A stretch of DNA of 64,000 nt, from positions 1 through 64,000 of the forward strand of contig NZ_JAFCKF010000006.1 of the NCBI RefSeq assembly GCF_018130545.1, read 5' to 3'. Source of the stretch: Bradyrhizobium tropiciagri. Lineage in GTDB: Bacteria > Pseudomonadota > Alphaproteobacteria > Rhizobiales > Xanthobacteraceae. Both the position numbers and the translations under genes were made by a program. The notes under the pieces were generated by a model that searched no databases, had not been told where the DNA came from, and worked only from the letters and a program-made list of their open reading frames with translations. This document shows, one piece after another, positions 1 to 7,645 of the stretch (positions are counted from its first letter, which is position 1; every line of letters begins with the position of its first letter).

Positions 1-212
1 TCGCCGAGCGGCTCGCCCTTGGCCTGGACGGTGAGGTCGTTGTCGTGCGCGCGCACCGTCTCATGACCATAGACCGGACCAGTCAGCTCCGAGAGCGTGT
101 GCCGCATCGGGATCAACGGCTTCTGCGGCGAGCGCTTGATCGCGCTCCGGTATGCCGGCGACAGCCGCGCGGGATGGACGCCATTCGAAGCGACCGGATA
201 GATCAACGTCAT
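1..212 (-). CDS. pcaH: Protocatechuate 3,4-dioxygenase beta subunit, second copy (N-terminal part, cut by window edge)
   Basis: The ATG is at 212 and the frame stays open to the window edge, giving about 70 N-terminal residues of a PcaH-type intradiol dioxygenase beta subunit. It aligns without gaps to the start of the complete pcaH at 10462-11163. Bases 1-134 match 10952-11085 with only three substitutions, while the first 26 codons have diverged. The iron ligands lie in the missing C-terminal part. It is the last visible gene of a leftward run with pnbB and pnbA, so it probably cleaves the protocatechuate that those two enzymes produce. A pcaG partner would be expected just beyond the left edge. 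Confidence 0.85.
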   Translation of the reverse strand, partial: MTLIYPVASNGVHPARLSPAYRSAIKRSPQKPLIPMRHTLSELTGPVYGHETVRAHDNDLTVQAKGEPLG

Positions 213-266
213 GTGCTTGCTCCAGACCGGATTTGTTGCCGTGGCCTGTGCCACCGGCGCCGAACG

Positions 267-806
267 TCAGGCCGGCTCCTTGAAATCATAGGAGATGCGC
301 CCGGCCGGCAGATAGAACAGCGCGATGACAGCGCCGCCCCTGACCTCGGGATAGTGCCGGCTACCCGGATCCGGCGCGGTCCAGCCTGGTCCCTGCCAGC
401 CCTGCAATCCCTTCAGCTCTGCGCCCTTGTCGAGGGGAACGACGAGGTTGAGCTCGCCATAGGGGTGGCCATGATACTGCCCGCGCAGCACGTCATGATC
501 GTCCTCGTCCTTGAAACGGCGCGGATCGGTGCTGTTCATGTAGACCGCGGTGATGCTGAACTGGAATGTCTCGGGCACCGGCTCGAGGATGCGGCTGCGC
601 CGATAATTCGGGCCTTCCACCTCCTGGTTTGCGGCCCAACCCTCCTCGACGCCCATTTTGATCAGACGCGCGAGATCCTGGTAGAGCGCGCTCGTCTCTC
701 CATAAGTCTCGTTGAGCCAGCGCTCCATCGCCGCGCTCGGCGTCATGTCCTTGACTTCGCGCAGAAACGGAATGCTGCGTTCGATTAGTTGTTCACGGCT
801 TCCCAT
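267..806 (-). CDS. pnbB: 4-hydroxylaminobenzoate lyase (PnbB-like, DUF4863 family)
   Basis: This 179-residue soluble protein resembles the DUF4863/PnbB family, which converts 4-hydroxylaminobenzoate to protocatechuate and ammonium. Recognition rests on the family-like pattern: an N-terminal helical part with an ARLIKMGVEEGWA segment, then a cupin-like core with YHGHPYGE, a GWQGPGW motif and a C-terminal LPAGRISYDF. His residues in YHGHP and SRHYPE could bind a metal. The start at 806 lies only 14 bases after the nitroreductase stop (821), behind a GGAG-type ribosome site. Neighbouring nitroreductase and pcaH make a 4-nitrobenzoate route the simplest reading. The family assignment is from memory, without a search. 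Confidence 0.75.
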   Translation of the reverse strand: MGSREQLIERSIPFLREVKDMTPSAAMERWLNETYGETSALYQDLARLIKMGVEEGWAANQEVEGPNYRRSRILEPVPETFQFSITAVYMNSTDPRRFKDEDDHDVLRGQYHGHPYGELNLVVPLDKGAELKGLQGWQGPGWTAPDPGSRHYPEVRGGAVIALFYLPAGRISYDFKEPA

Positions 807-820
807 GACACTCTCCTGTT

Positions 821-1549
821 CTAATTCTCGAAACCCTTGAAGGAAGCGAATGCCTCCAGATCCGCGCGCGGCATCAACCGCGCTCTCGCCTGATGCCTGG
901 GGTGACCCATCGAGATCCCGCAGGCCACCATCTGCTCGGCCGGGATCGACAAGGCCGGACGCAAGATCCGGTGGTACTTGGCGAAGGTTTCCTGCGGACA
1001 GGATTGCAGCCCGCGTCCGACCGCCGCCAGCATCACGTTCTGGATGAACATGCCGAGATCGAGCCAGCTCCCCATCGCGAGGCGGCGATCGATGGTGACG
1101 ATCAATCCGACCGGCGCACCGAAGAACGCGAAGTTCTTCGCGGTCTGCCTGCTTCGCGCCGCAGTATCGCTTTGCGCGATGCCGAGCGAGTCGTAGAACA
1201 ACCGCCCGAACTCCTGGCGCCGGCCGAGATACGGCTGGGGAAACTCGCTGGCGTAATATTGATATTCGGAGACGTGCTCGTTCGGCTCATTCTCATATGC
1301 GTGCAGGAGCGCGGCCGACACTTCGGCCTTGGCGGCACCCGCCAGCACGTAAACGTGCCAGGGCTGAACGTTTGCCCCACTCGGTGCGAACCGCGCCACG
1401 CGCAGGATCTGCTCGACGGTCGATCGGGAGACGGGATTGCCGGAGAACTCACGGCACGAGAGCCGGCCAGCGATCACCTCGTCGATCGGATTGCGCGCAA
1501 CGCCGCATGCTGCGTCCTGCTCGATCACGACTTCTTCACGAGCGGACAT
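821..1549 (-). CDS. pnbA: FMN-dependent nitroreductase, probable 4-nitrobenzoate reductase
   Basis: A 242-residue nitroreductase-family protein with the FMN-binding start of the fold (SCREFSGNPVS, then RFAPSGANVQPWH) and a C-terminal GISMGHP segment. Nitroreductases of this type reduce nitroaromatics with NAD(P)H in two-electron steps, and PnbA stops at the hydroxylamine. Its place directly before pnbB and next to pcaH suggests 4-nitrobenzoate as substrate. Sequence alone cannot exclude another nitroarene or a quinone. The ATG at 1549 follows a GGAGG site and overlaps the upstream binding-protein gene by 25 bases, so translation is probably coupled. Confidence 0.75.
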   Translation of the reverse strand: MSAREEVVIEQDAACGVARNPIDEVIAGRLSCREFSGNPVSRSTVEQILRVARFAPSGANVQPWHVYVLAGAAKAEVSAALLHAYENEPNEHVSEYQYYASEFPQPYLGRRQEFGRLFYDSLGIAQSDTAARSRQTAKNFAFFGAPVGLIVTIDRRLAMGSWLDLGMFIQNVMLAAVGRGLQSCPQETFAKYHRILRPALSIPAEQMVACGISMGHPRHQARARLMPRADLEAFASFKGFEN

Positions 1550-2754
1550 CCGCCGTCCTCCATCGGTCTGAAGGCCTCATCCCCCGGGATGGTGGCCAGG
1601 AGCTGGTAGTAGTCGAACCGGTACTTCGATTCCTCCGGCGACTTGACGCGGAACAGATACATGTCGCGGACCAAGCGGCCGTCCGGACGGATCTTGCCGT
1701 TGCGGGTCATGAAATCATTGACAGGCAATTCGCGCATCTTGGTAGCGACCGTCAGCCCATCGAGCGAACCGGCGGCTTCGACGGCCTTGAGATAGTGCAT
1801 GACAGCGCCATAGGTGCCGGCATGGATCATGGTCGGCACCTTCCCGGTCTTCTCGATGAAACGCTTCGACCAGGCGCGTGTCTCATCGTTGATGTCCCAG
1901 TAGAAGGCCGAGCTGAGCATCAGCCCCTGCGCGCTTTGCAGCCCGAGGCTGTGAATGTCGGCGATGAAGACGATCAGGCCGGCGAGCTTCTGCCCGCGCG
2001 TCACGCCGAATTCGCCGGCCTGCTTCACGGCGTTGATGAAATCGCCACCGGCATCGGCAAGCGCGATCACGTCCGCCTTGGAAGCTTGCGCCTGCAGCAG
2101 GAAGGACGAGAAATCGGGCGTGTTGATCGGATGCTTCACGGCGCCGACCACCTTGCCGCCCGCAGCATCGATCACCTTGCGGCTGTCCGATTCGAGCTGC
2201 GCGCCGAGCGAGTAGTCGGCCGACAGGAAGAACCAGGATTTTGCGCCGAGACGGGAAATCGCCCGCGTCGTCCCCTGCGACAGCGCATAGGTGTCGTAAG
2301 TCCAGTGGATGCCGGTCGGCGAACACTCGTCGCCGGTCAGCCGGGACGTGGCTGCGCCGGTGGCGAGAAACAGCTTCTTCTTGTCGCGCGTGATGCCCTG
2401 CACCGCGAGGGCAACAGCGGAATTCGGAACGTCGAGGATCGCCTCGACGTTCTCGTTCTCCAGCCAGCGCCGGGCAATCGCCGCGCCGACATCCGCCTTG
2501 TTCTGGTGATCTCCGGCGATGATCTCGATCGGACGCCCGAGCACCTTGCCCTTGAAATCGTCCACCGCCATCTGCGCTGCGACAACCGAGCCCTGGCCAC
2601 CGTTGTCGGCGTAGAGCGACGACATGTCCGTCAGCACGCCGAGCCTGACCGGCCCGCTCTCGGCAACCGTTGGCGTTGCTGTCGCCACGAGCATCAGCGC
2701 CAGTCCGATCGATTTACGTGCGCCACTTCGGGCCGTCTTCACCCAGGCCTTCAT
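1525..2754 (-). CDS. ABC transporter substrate-binding protein (branched-chain amino acid/aromatic type)
   Basis: A 409-residue periplasmic binding protein of the LivK/COG0683 type. It has a signal peptide (residues 1 to about 32, cleaved near TPTVAES) and the family opening VRLGVLTDMSSLYADNGG. The ATG at 2754 is preceded by GGAGGAG. It is the first gene of the leftward unit with pnbA, pnbB and pcaH and is divergent from a LysR gene. Orphan binding proteins of this family are common beside aromatic-acid pathways, so it may bind nitrobenzoate or a related acid for a permease encoded elsewhere. No permease or ATPase gene lies nearby. The ligand is inferred from context only. Confidence 0.85.
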   Translation of the reverse strand: MKAWVKTARSGARKSIGLALMLVATATPTVAESGPVRLGVLTDMSSLYADNGGQGSVVAAQMAVDDFKGKVLGRPIEIIAGDHQNKADVGAAIARRWLENENVEAILDVPNSAVALAVQGITRDKKKLFLATGAATSRLTGDECSPTGIHWTYDTYALSQGTTRAISRLGAKSWFFLSADYSLGAQLESDSRKVIDAAGGKVVGAVKHPINTPDFSSFLLQAQASKADVIALADAGGDFINAVKQAGEFGVTRGQKLAGLIVFIADIHSLGLQSAQGLMLSSAFYWDINDETRAWSKRFIEKTGKVPTMIHAGTYGAVMHYLKAVEAAGSLDGLTVATKMRELPVNDFMTRNGKIRPDGRLVRDMYLFRVKSPEESKYRFDYYQLLATIPGDEAFRPMEDGGCPLVKKS

Positions 2755-2959
2755 CGCTTTTCTCCTCCCAACCCGGCGCCGGCAATCTTGGCCAGAACGC
2801 CGGATCGCGGAAGTGAAAGTCTTGCAGGGTGATCTTGAACCGGCTTCAGAACGCCGGTGGTGGCGATGCGGCAGCCTGCTCTCGGGCAATCCGATCGGTT
2901 GCATCCGCCGAACGCTTGGCCTTAACTGCGAACGATCCGCGGCAGACGGGGCTCTCAGC
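2755..2959. promoter_or_regulatory. Divergent promoter region between the pnb unit and its LysR regulator
   Basis: This 205-base spacer separates the ATG of the leftward binding-protein gene from the GTG of the rightward LysR gene, the usual layout for LysR-type control. It contains two direct copies of AGAACGCCGG (2794-2803 and 2848-2857, 54 bases apart), candidate regulator-binding sequences. No clear sigma-70 hexamers were picked out. That the repeats are binding sites is an inference. Confidence 0.45.
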
Positions 2960-3937
2960 GTGTCCGTTTCCTTCAAGACCCTCGACCTGAATCTGCTCAA
3001 GGTGTTCGACGCCGTGATGGAAGAGCGCAGCGTGCTGCGCGCCAGCCAGAAGGTCGCGCTGAGCCAGTCCGCGGTAAGCCACTCGCTGGCGCGGTTGCGC
3101 GAGATGCTGGATGACGAACTGTTCGTCCGCACCGCCACCGGCATGCAGCCGACCGCGCGCGCATTGACGATGGCCCCACAGGTCCGCCAGGCGTTGCGAT
3201 CGCTGGAAGCGGCGGTCGAGCTGCCGACCTTTGCGCCGGCGGTCTCAACCAAGCCGTTCACGCTCGCCGCCAACGATTTCACGACGATGGTGCTGGCGCC
3301 GCCGCTGCTGAAAATACTCGGCCGGGAAGCCCCGTCGATCGACCTCACCATCAAGCCGGTGACGCGGATCGATCTTGCCGAGCAGATCGACCTCGGCCGC
3401 ATCGACGTCGCGATCGGCGTGTTCTCATCGCCGCCGAGCCGCTTCCGCACCGCGCTGCTGTTCGAATATGACGATGTGCTGATCATCGGGAAAAAGCGCA
3501 AGCTCGGCCGGCTCGACAAGGCAAAGCTCGCAACCCTGCCACTGGTCGTCGTCTCCTTTGGCGGCGAGCAGGAGGGCGCGATCGGCGGGTTCATTTCGGA
3601 GCGCGGACTTGCCCGACGTTCGGAGATGTACGACCGCCCCGCGCTGGAACGGGCGCTGGCCGACAGCGAGCGGCCGCCGCGGATCGCGGTCTCGCTGCCG
3701 CACTTCCTGGCGCTGCCCGCGCTGCTGGTCGATTCCGAGCTGGCGGCGATCGTTCCGCGGCCGCTGGCGCAGGCGCTCGAGCGAGCCCATGCGATCACCA
3801 CCCATGAATTGCCTTACACCACGACGCCCGTGGAGGTGCGGCTGCTCTGGCACGAACGCGTCGAGGACGAGCCATCGCACGAATGGCTTCACGAGGTGCT
3901 GCGCCGCGCGACTGAAGAGCTCAGGCGCGGCCGCTAG
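2960..3937 (+). CDS. LysR-family transcriptional regulator (NodD/PnbR-like)
   Basis: A 325-residue LysR protein. The N-terminal winged helix-turn-helix includes LNLLKVFDAVMEERS and the recognition helix around QSAVSHSLARLREML. An effector-binding domain fills roughly residues 90-300. The GTG at 2960 gives the canonical start (SFKTLDLNLL) just ahead of the HTH; the frame is open further upstream, but that part looks like non-coding spacer. It is divergent from the binding protein-pnbA-pnbB-pcaH unit and is probably its aromatic-acid-responsive activator, as LysR-type PnbR proteins are in known nitrobenzoate clusters. The effector is not determinable from sequence. Confidence 0.85.
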   Translation: MSVSFKTLDLNLLKVFDAVMEERSVLRASQKVALSQSAVSHSLARLREMLDDELFVRTATGMQPTARALTMAPQVRQALRSLEAAVELPTFAPAVSTKPFTLAANDFTTMVLAPPLLKILGREAPSIDLTIKPVTRIDLAEQIDLGRIDVAIGVFSSPPSRFRTALLFEYDDVLIIGKKRKLGRLDKAKLATLPLVVVSFGGEQEGAIGGFISERGLARRSEMYDRPALERALADSERPPRIAVSLPHFLALPALLVDSELAAIVPRPLAQALERAHAITTHELPYTTTPVEVRLLWHERVEDEPSHEWLHEVLRRATEELRRGR

Positions 3938-3965
3938 GCCGCGCTCCGCCCACGAACACCGCGTC

Positions 3966-5150
3966 TTATTGCGCGGCCATGGCTCCTGACATCGGAACCC
4001 AGCGCTCGCCGTCGAAACGCTGCGGCCGCAGCGATGTGATCAGGCGATAATCGTCCGGGCTGCTGTTGACGGTGATGCCCGGGATCAGGCCCGGCAGCGC
4101 CAGATTCTTCAGTGCGGTGGCATGCTTCATGATGTTCTGCCGCGATAGATCGTCGCCGCAGGCCTCGATGACCTTGGTCATCAGGACAGCGACGTTCCAT
4201 CCGGTGAAGTTGAGCTGATCCTCGATATCGCCCTCCGGATAGTATTTCTTCATGAAGGCCAGCCACTCCAGATAGGCGGGATCGCTGGCCCATTCCGGAT
4301 CGCCGACCGACTTGGTCGGCGTCGCCGAGATCGCGCCCTTGGCGTTGTCGAGCCCGGCCGGCTTGAGGATCGTCGGCACGAAGTTGCTGCCGATCGGCAG
4401 GAACTGCTGCGCATGCCAGCCAAGCTCGCCCGCCTTGCGGATCGCCTGCGAGGTGAACTTGCCGGTCGACGCATTGAGGAAGACGTTGGCGTTGGTGCTG
4501 GCCAGCGAGACGACCTGCGAATCGACCGTCGGCGACGTGACTTCGTAGGGTGAGGCCGCGACGATCTCGGCCTTGGGATCGAGCCGGCCCAGTTCGGCCT
4601 TGAAGCTGCGGAGATATTCGCGGCCGTAATCGTCGTTCTGGTACAGCACAGCGACGCGCGAGGCAGGCGTGTGCTCGGCTACCAGCCGCGCATAGATCGC
4701 AGCCTCGGTGCTGAACAGCGTCATTCCCGAGATGGTGTAGGGGCTGGTCTTTGGATCGGCAAAGCGCTCGCTGGCCGCAAACACGAACAGCTGAGGGATC
4801 TTCTTGGCGTTGAGATATTTCTGCACCGCCGCGTTCTGTGCGGTGCCCATGCTGCCGAAGATCGCGACCGCCTCGTCGTTCTCGATCAGCCGGCGCGTCT
4901 GCTCCACGGCCTTCGGCGGGCTGTAGCCGTCGTCAAGCGAGATCAGCTTGATCTTGTGGCCATTGATGCCGCCGCGATCGTTGATCATCTGAAAGTAGCG
5001 GGTCTGCACCTTGCCCACCGCACTCAGCGCCGACGCCGGCCCGCTATAGGGCATGGTCTGGCCAAGAATCAGTTCGGTCTCGGCCGCCCTGGCCGAACCG
5101 CAAGCGGCCACTAAAGCCGCAAACATGACTATCGCGCGCAATCCGCGCAT
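3966..5150 (-). CDS. ABC transporter substrate-binding protein (LivK type), MarR-linked
   Basis: A 394-residue exported binding protein: signal peptide to about residue 27 (ARAAE), then the family start LILGQTMPYSGPAS and the conserved INDRGGINGHKI and YSPPKAVEQTR segments. The ATG at 5150 has a strong GGGAGGGG site. It is divergent from the MarR gene at 5378. Its promoter carries the TCTTCCTAGGAAGA palindrome between the -35 and -10 boxes, which links it to the Rieske oxygenase promoter that bears the same element. It probably captures the aromatic acid used by that oxygenase. As with the other LivK-type proteins here, no permease gene is adjacent. Confidence 0.88.
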   Translation of the reverse strand: MRGLRAIVMFAALVAACGSARAAETELILGQTMPYSGPASALSAVGKVQTRYFQMINDRGGINGHKIKLISLDDGYSPPKAVEQTRRLIENDEAVAIFGSMGTAQNAAVQKYLNAKKIPQLFVFAASERFADPKTSPYTISGMTLFSTEAAIYARLVAEHTPASRVAVLYQNDDYGREYLRSFKAELGRLDPKAEIVAASPYEVTSPTVDSQVVSLASTNANVFLNASTGKFTSQAIRKAGELGWHAQQFLPIGSNFVPTILKPAGLDNAKGAISATPTKSVGDPEWASDPAYLEWLAFMKKYYPEGDIEDQLNFTGWNVAVLMTKVIEACGDDLSRQNIMKHATALKNLALPGLIPGITVNSSPDDYRLITSLRPQRFDGERWVPMSGAMAAQ

Positions 5151-5174
5151 GCGCCCCTCCCTTGTTTTCTTACC

Positions 5175-5206
5175 TGGAATATTCTTCCTAGGAAGACAAT
5201 TGTCAA
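5175..5206 (-). promoter_or_regulatory. Promoter with a nested palindromic operator (probable MarR site)
   Basis: Read on the minus strand, TTGACA (5206-5201) is followed by 17 bases and AATATT, a good sigma-70 layout upstream of the binding-protein ATG at 5150. The spacer contains the perfect 14-base palindrome TCTTCCTAGGAAGA (5183-5196). A repressor bound there would block RNA polymerase. A near-identical arrangement occurs at 8914-8937. The MarR gene starts about 170 bases away on the other strand, so it is the obvious candidate ligand of this site. Confidence 0.7.
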
Positions 5207-5377
5207 CCCGGACGAAAGGCGGCAAATGGCCGCTGCGTGGCGCGGCGCACTCGTGCGGAGCAATGCCGGGAACTTGCAAGGCGACACGCCGATTCGACAG
5301 TGTTAGATTGCTGCGACGCATGGTGCCGACGCCCTTGGCTCGGGATCTTGGCGCGGGATGAAGGGGACTGGACGGGA

Positions 5378-5971
5378 ATGAAGAAGAGCAGCGTGTCACG
5401 TCGCACCGAACCTGCGATCAAGCAGCCGCCCGCACCCGATAGCACCCTTTACGACGACATCGAGGCGGCCTGGCTGGAACAGCGCCCGGACCTCGATCTC
5501 GCCGCCGCCTGCACCTTGTTGCGGTTGGAGCGCGTCAACCAGCTTCACGAGTTGCGCCTGCAGGACATCGCGAAAGCCGTCGGCCTGCAGACCGGCGAGC
5601 TCTATGTGCTGCTGGCGCTGAGGCGCTCGGGAAAGCCGTACGAGCTGCGCCCGACCGACTTGTTCCGCGCCCTCCTCGTCACATCGGGCGCCATGACCAA
5701 GCGCGTGGCGCGGCTCCAGGAAGGCGGCTTCGTCCTGCGCGTATCGGCCAGCGACGACGGTCGTTCGGAGCTGGTCCGCCTCACCGCGAAGGGTCTTGCC
5801 GCCGCCGACCGCGGCATCGCCGAGGTGGCGCGGGTTGTGGAGGCCGTGACCGAGGCGAGCGGGCTTACCAAGGCAGAGCTCGCAATGCTTGATCGCTGCC
5901 TGCGCAAGCTGCTCGCCGTCCGATCCGTGAAGGCTCCGAAGAAATCCGGCCGGCTTGCAGCAGCGGATTAG
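5378..5971 (+). CDS. MarR-family transcriptional regulator
   Basis: A 197-residue winged-helix regulator of the MarR family: dimerisation helices at both ends, the recognition region around RPTDLFRALLVTSGAMTKRVARL and the wing with ASDDGRSELVRLT (D-x-R motif). The ATG at 5378 follows GACGGGA. The N-terminal tail of about 30 residues before the first helix is longer than in many MarR proteins. It lies between the two modules that share the CTTCCTAGGAAG palindrome (5183-5196 and 8914-8929) and is the only MarR gene in the window. It probably represses the oxygenase, SDR and binding-protein genes until an aromatic ligand or CoA ester binds. Confidence 0.85.
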   Translation: MKKSSVSRRTEPAIKQPPAPDSTLYDDIEAAWLEQRPDLDLAAACTLLRLERVNQLHELRLQDIAKAVGLQTGELYVLLALRRSGKPYELRPTDLFRALLVTSGAMTKRVARLQEGGFVLRVSASDDGRSELVRLTAKGLAAADRGIAEVARVVEAVTEASGLTKAELAMLDRCLRKLLAVRSVKAPKKSGRLAAAD

Positions 5972-5979
5972 CGACAACA

Positions 5980-7218
5980 CTATGCAACGGCCTTGCGGCC
6001 TGGCTTCAGGAGCGATCTGAGATCGCAGGAGCTGTCTGCCGCCTGCCCCGGCGTCGGCGAAATGCCCGCTGCGATCAGCCGCCGCACCACCATCTGGTCG
6101 GCGGGATTGTTGATGCTGTCGACCGCAACCAATTTTCCTTGCCTATAGTTGAACACGGAGAACCGGCCGGCTTCGATCGCGCCACGGATCACCATCCGGT
6201 CGCTACGCGCGGCGTGGCCGACGATTTGCAGCTTGAGATCATGCTGATCCGACCAAAACCTCGGCACGCTATCGTAGGCTTCATGGCTGTCCGCGATCGC
6301 AAGTCCAACCGCCCTGCCCTGATCCTGCGCGTGCTGAACCGACTCCAGCTTGATCCAGCCCTCGGCAAACCGGCTGTAGTGGCTGGCGCAGTCGCCGGCC
6401 GCGTAGATGCCCGAGCACCCCGTGCGGCCATGCTCGTCCACCACGATGCCGTTGGCGCATTCGAGCCCTGCGGCGACGGCGAGCGCATCATTGGCGATAC
6501 CGCCAATGCCGACGACGACAAGATCTGCGCCGAGACGAATGCTTCCGTCCAGTTCGACCGCCGTAACCCGTCCGCCATCTCCGATCATCGCCGAAACGGC
6601 CGTGCCGAACTTCACTTCGACGCCCGCCCGGGTGTGAGTATCGAGCAGGAAGCGCGACACCGCCGGAGACACCGCTCGTTCCAGCAGTCGCGATGCCGCC
6701 TCGATCACCGTCACCCGCTTGCCGAGCTTGGCAGCCGAGGACGCAACCTCTAGCCCGATGAAGCCGCCGCCGATGATCACGATCTCACCGGCCTCGCCGA
6801 GCCGCGCCTTGAGATCGGCGGCATCCGCGATCGACCTGAGATAGCAGACTCCGTCGAGGTCGGCGCCACGGACCGCGATCTTCCGTGCGCGCGAGCCGGT
6901 GGCGATGACGAGCTTGTCGAAGTCCAGCATCGTGCCGTCGGCTAACGCGATCCGACCGGCTTGACGATCGATCTCGACGACGCGGTGACCCAGACGCAGC
7001 TCGATCTTGGCGCCGGCGAAAACGGCTTCGTCGTGCATCAGGAAACCCTGCGCGTCGATCTCGCCGCGCAGAAAATCCTTTGACAGCGGCGGCCGCTGAT
7101 AGGGCAACGCGTGCTCATCGGCGATCACAGTCACCGGCTCGGCATAGCCCGCTTCGCGCGCAGTGAGCGCCGCCTGAATACCCGCATAGGAGGCGCCGAT
7201 GACGACAAGACCGCTCAT
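5980..7218 (-). CDS. FAD-dependent NAD(P)H:ferredoxin reductase of a Rieske oxygenase system
   Basis: A 412-residue flavoprotein of the rhodocoxin/putidaredoxin reductase type. The N-terminal FAD fold has VVIGASYAGIQAA; the NAD(P) fold has IIGGGFIGLEVAS near residue 150; the second FAD motif is GIYAAGDCA near residue 275; a reductase C-terminal domain follows. It passes electrons from NAD(P)H to the ferredoxin encoded just upstream, whose stop overlaps this gene's ATG by four bases. Together with the oxygenase at 7646-8869 this makes a three-component system. The substrate cannot be read from this component. Confidence 0.9.
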   Translation of the reverse strand: MSGLVVIGASYAGIQAALTAREAGYAEPVTVIADEHALPYQRPPLSKDFLRGEIDAQGFLMHDEAVFAGAKIELRLGHRVVEIDRQAGRIALADGTMLDFDKLVIATGSRARKIAVRGADLDGVCYLRSIADAADLKARLGEAGEIVIIGGGFIGLEVASSAAKLGKRVTVIEAASRLLERAVSPAVSRFLLDTHTRAGVEVKFGTAVSAMIGDGGRVTAVELDGSIRLGADLVVVGIGGIANDALAVAAGLECANGIVVDEHGRTGCSGIYAAGDCASHYSRFAEGWIKLESVQHAQDQGRAVGLAIADSHEAYDSVPRFWSDQHDLKLQIVGHAARSDRMVIRGAIEAGRFSVFNYRQGKLVAVDSINNPADQMVVRRLIAAGISPTPGQAADSSCDLRSLLKPGRKAVA

Positions 7219-7571
7219 GGTTTGATGTCCGCACCGCCATCGCCTGTGGCTTCCAGGGCAGCGCCGCCACCGAGCTGCACATAAACCTCACCATCGTGGA
7301 TCTCGACCTTGAAGGCCTCGATATCCTTGTAGGCGCTCGAACGACATTTGCCGTCACGGACATCGAACATCGCGCCGTGCAGCGGGCACTCGATCACATG
7401 CCCTTCGAGAAAGCCCGTCGACAACAGCGCAAACGCGTGCGAGCAGACATCGTCCGTGGCGAACACGTCGTCGCCGACCTTGTAGAGCGCGACGCGCCGC
7501 TCGCCGACCCTGAAGCCCAACGGCTCCCCTTCGGACAGTTTTGCGGCTGCGCAGAGATGGTGCCAGGTCAT
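7215..7571 (-). CDS. Rieske [2Fe-2S] ferredoxin component
   Basis: A 118-residue Rieske-type ferredoxin. The two cluster motifs are CSHAFA (C-x-H) and CPLHG (C-x2-H), spaced about 16 residues apart as in BphA3/AndAb-type ferredoxins. The ATG at 7571 gives the normal compact length. It carries electrons from the reductase at 5980-7218 to the terminal oxygenase. The gene sits between them in the same leftward operon, 74 bases after the oxygenase stop and overlapping the reductase start. Confidence 0.92.
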   Translation of the reverse strand: MTWHHLCAAAKLSEGEPLGFRVGERRVALYKVGDDVFATDDVCSHAFALLSTGFLEGHVIECPLHGAMFDVRDGKCRSSAYKDIEAFKVEIHDGEVYVQLGGGAALEATGDGGADIKP

Positions 7572-7645
7572 GAGAACTCGTCTCCTGGGTCGATGCGGAG
7601 AAATGGGCGCGGACACGATGCCCGCGCCGCAGGCTTCCAATCCGA

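Noticed and set aside
1297-2832. A 511-codon plus-strand frame
   Set aside because: It is antisense to the nitroreductase and binding-protein genes; no domain was seen and the composition is shadow-like.
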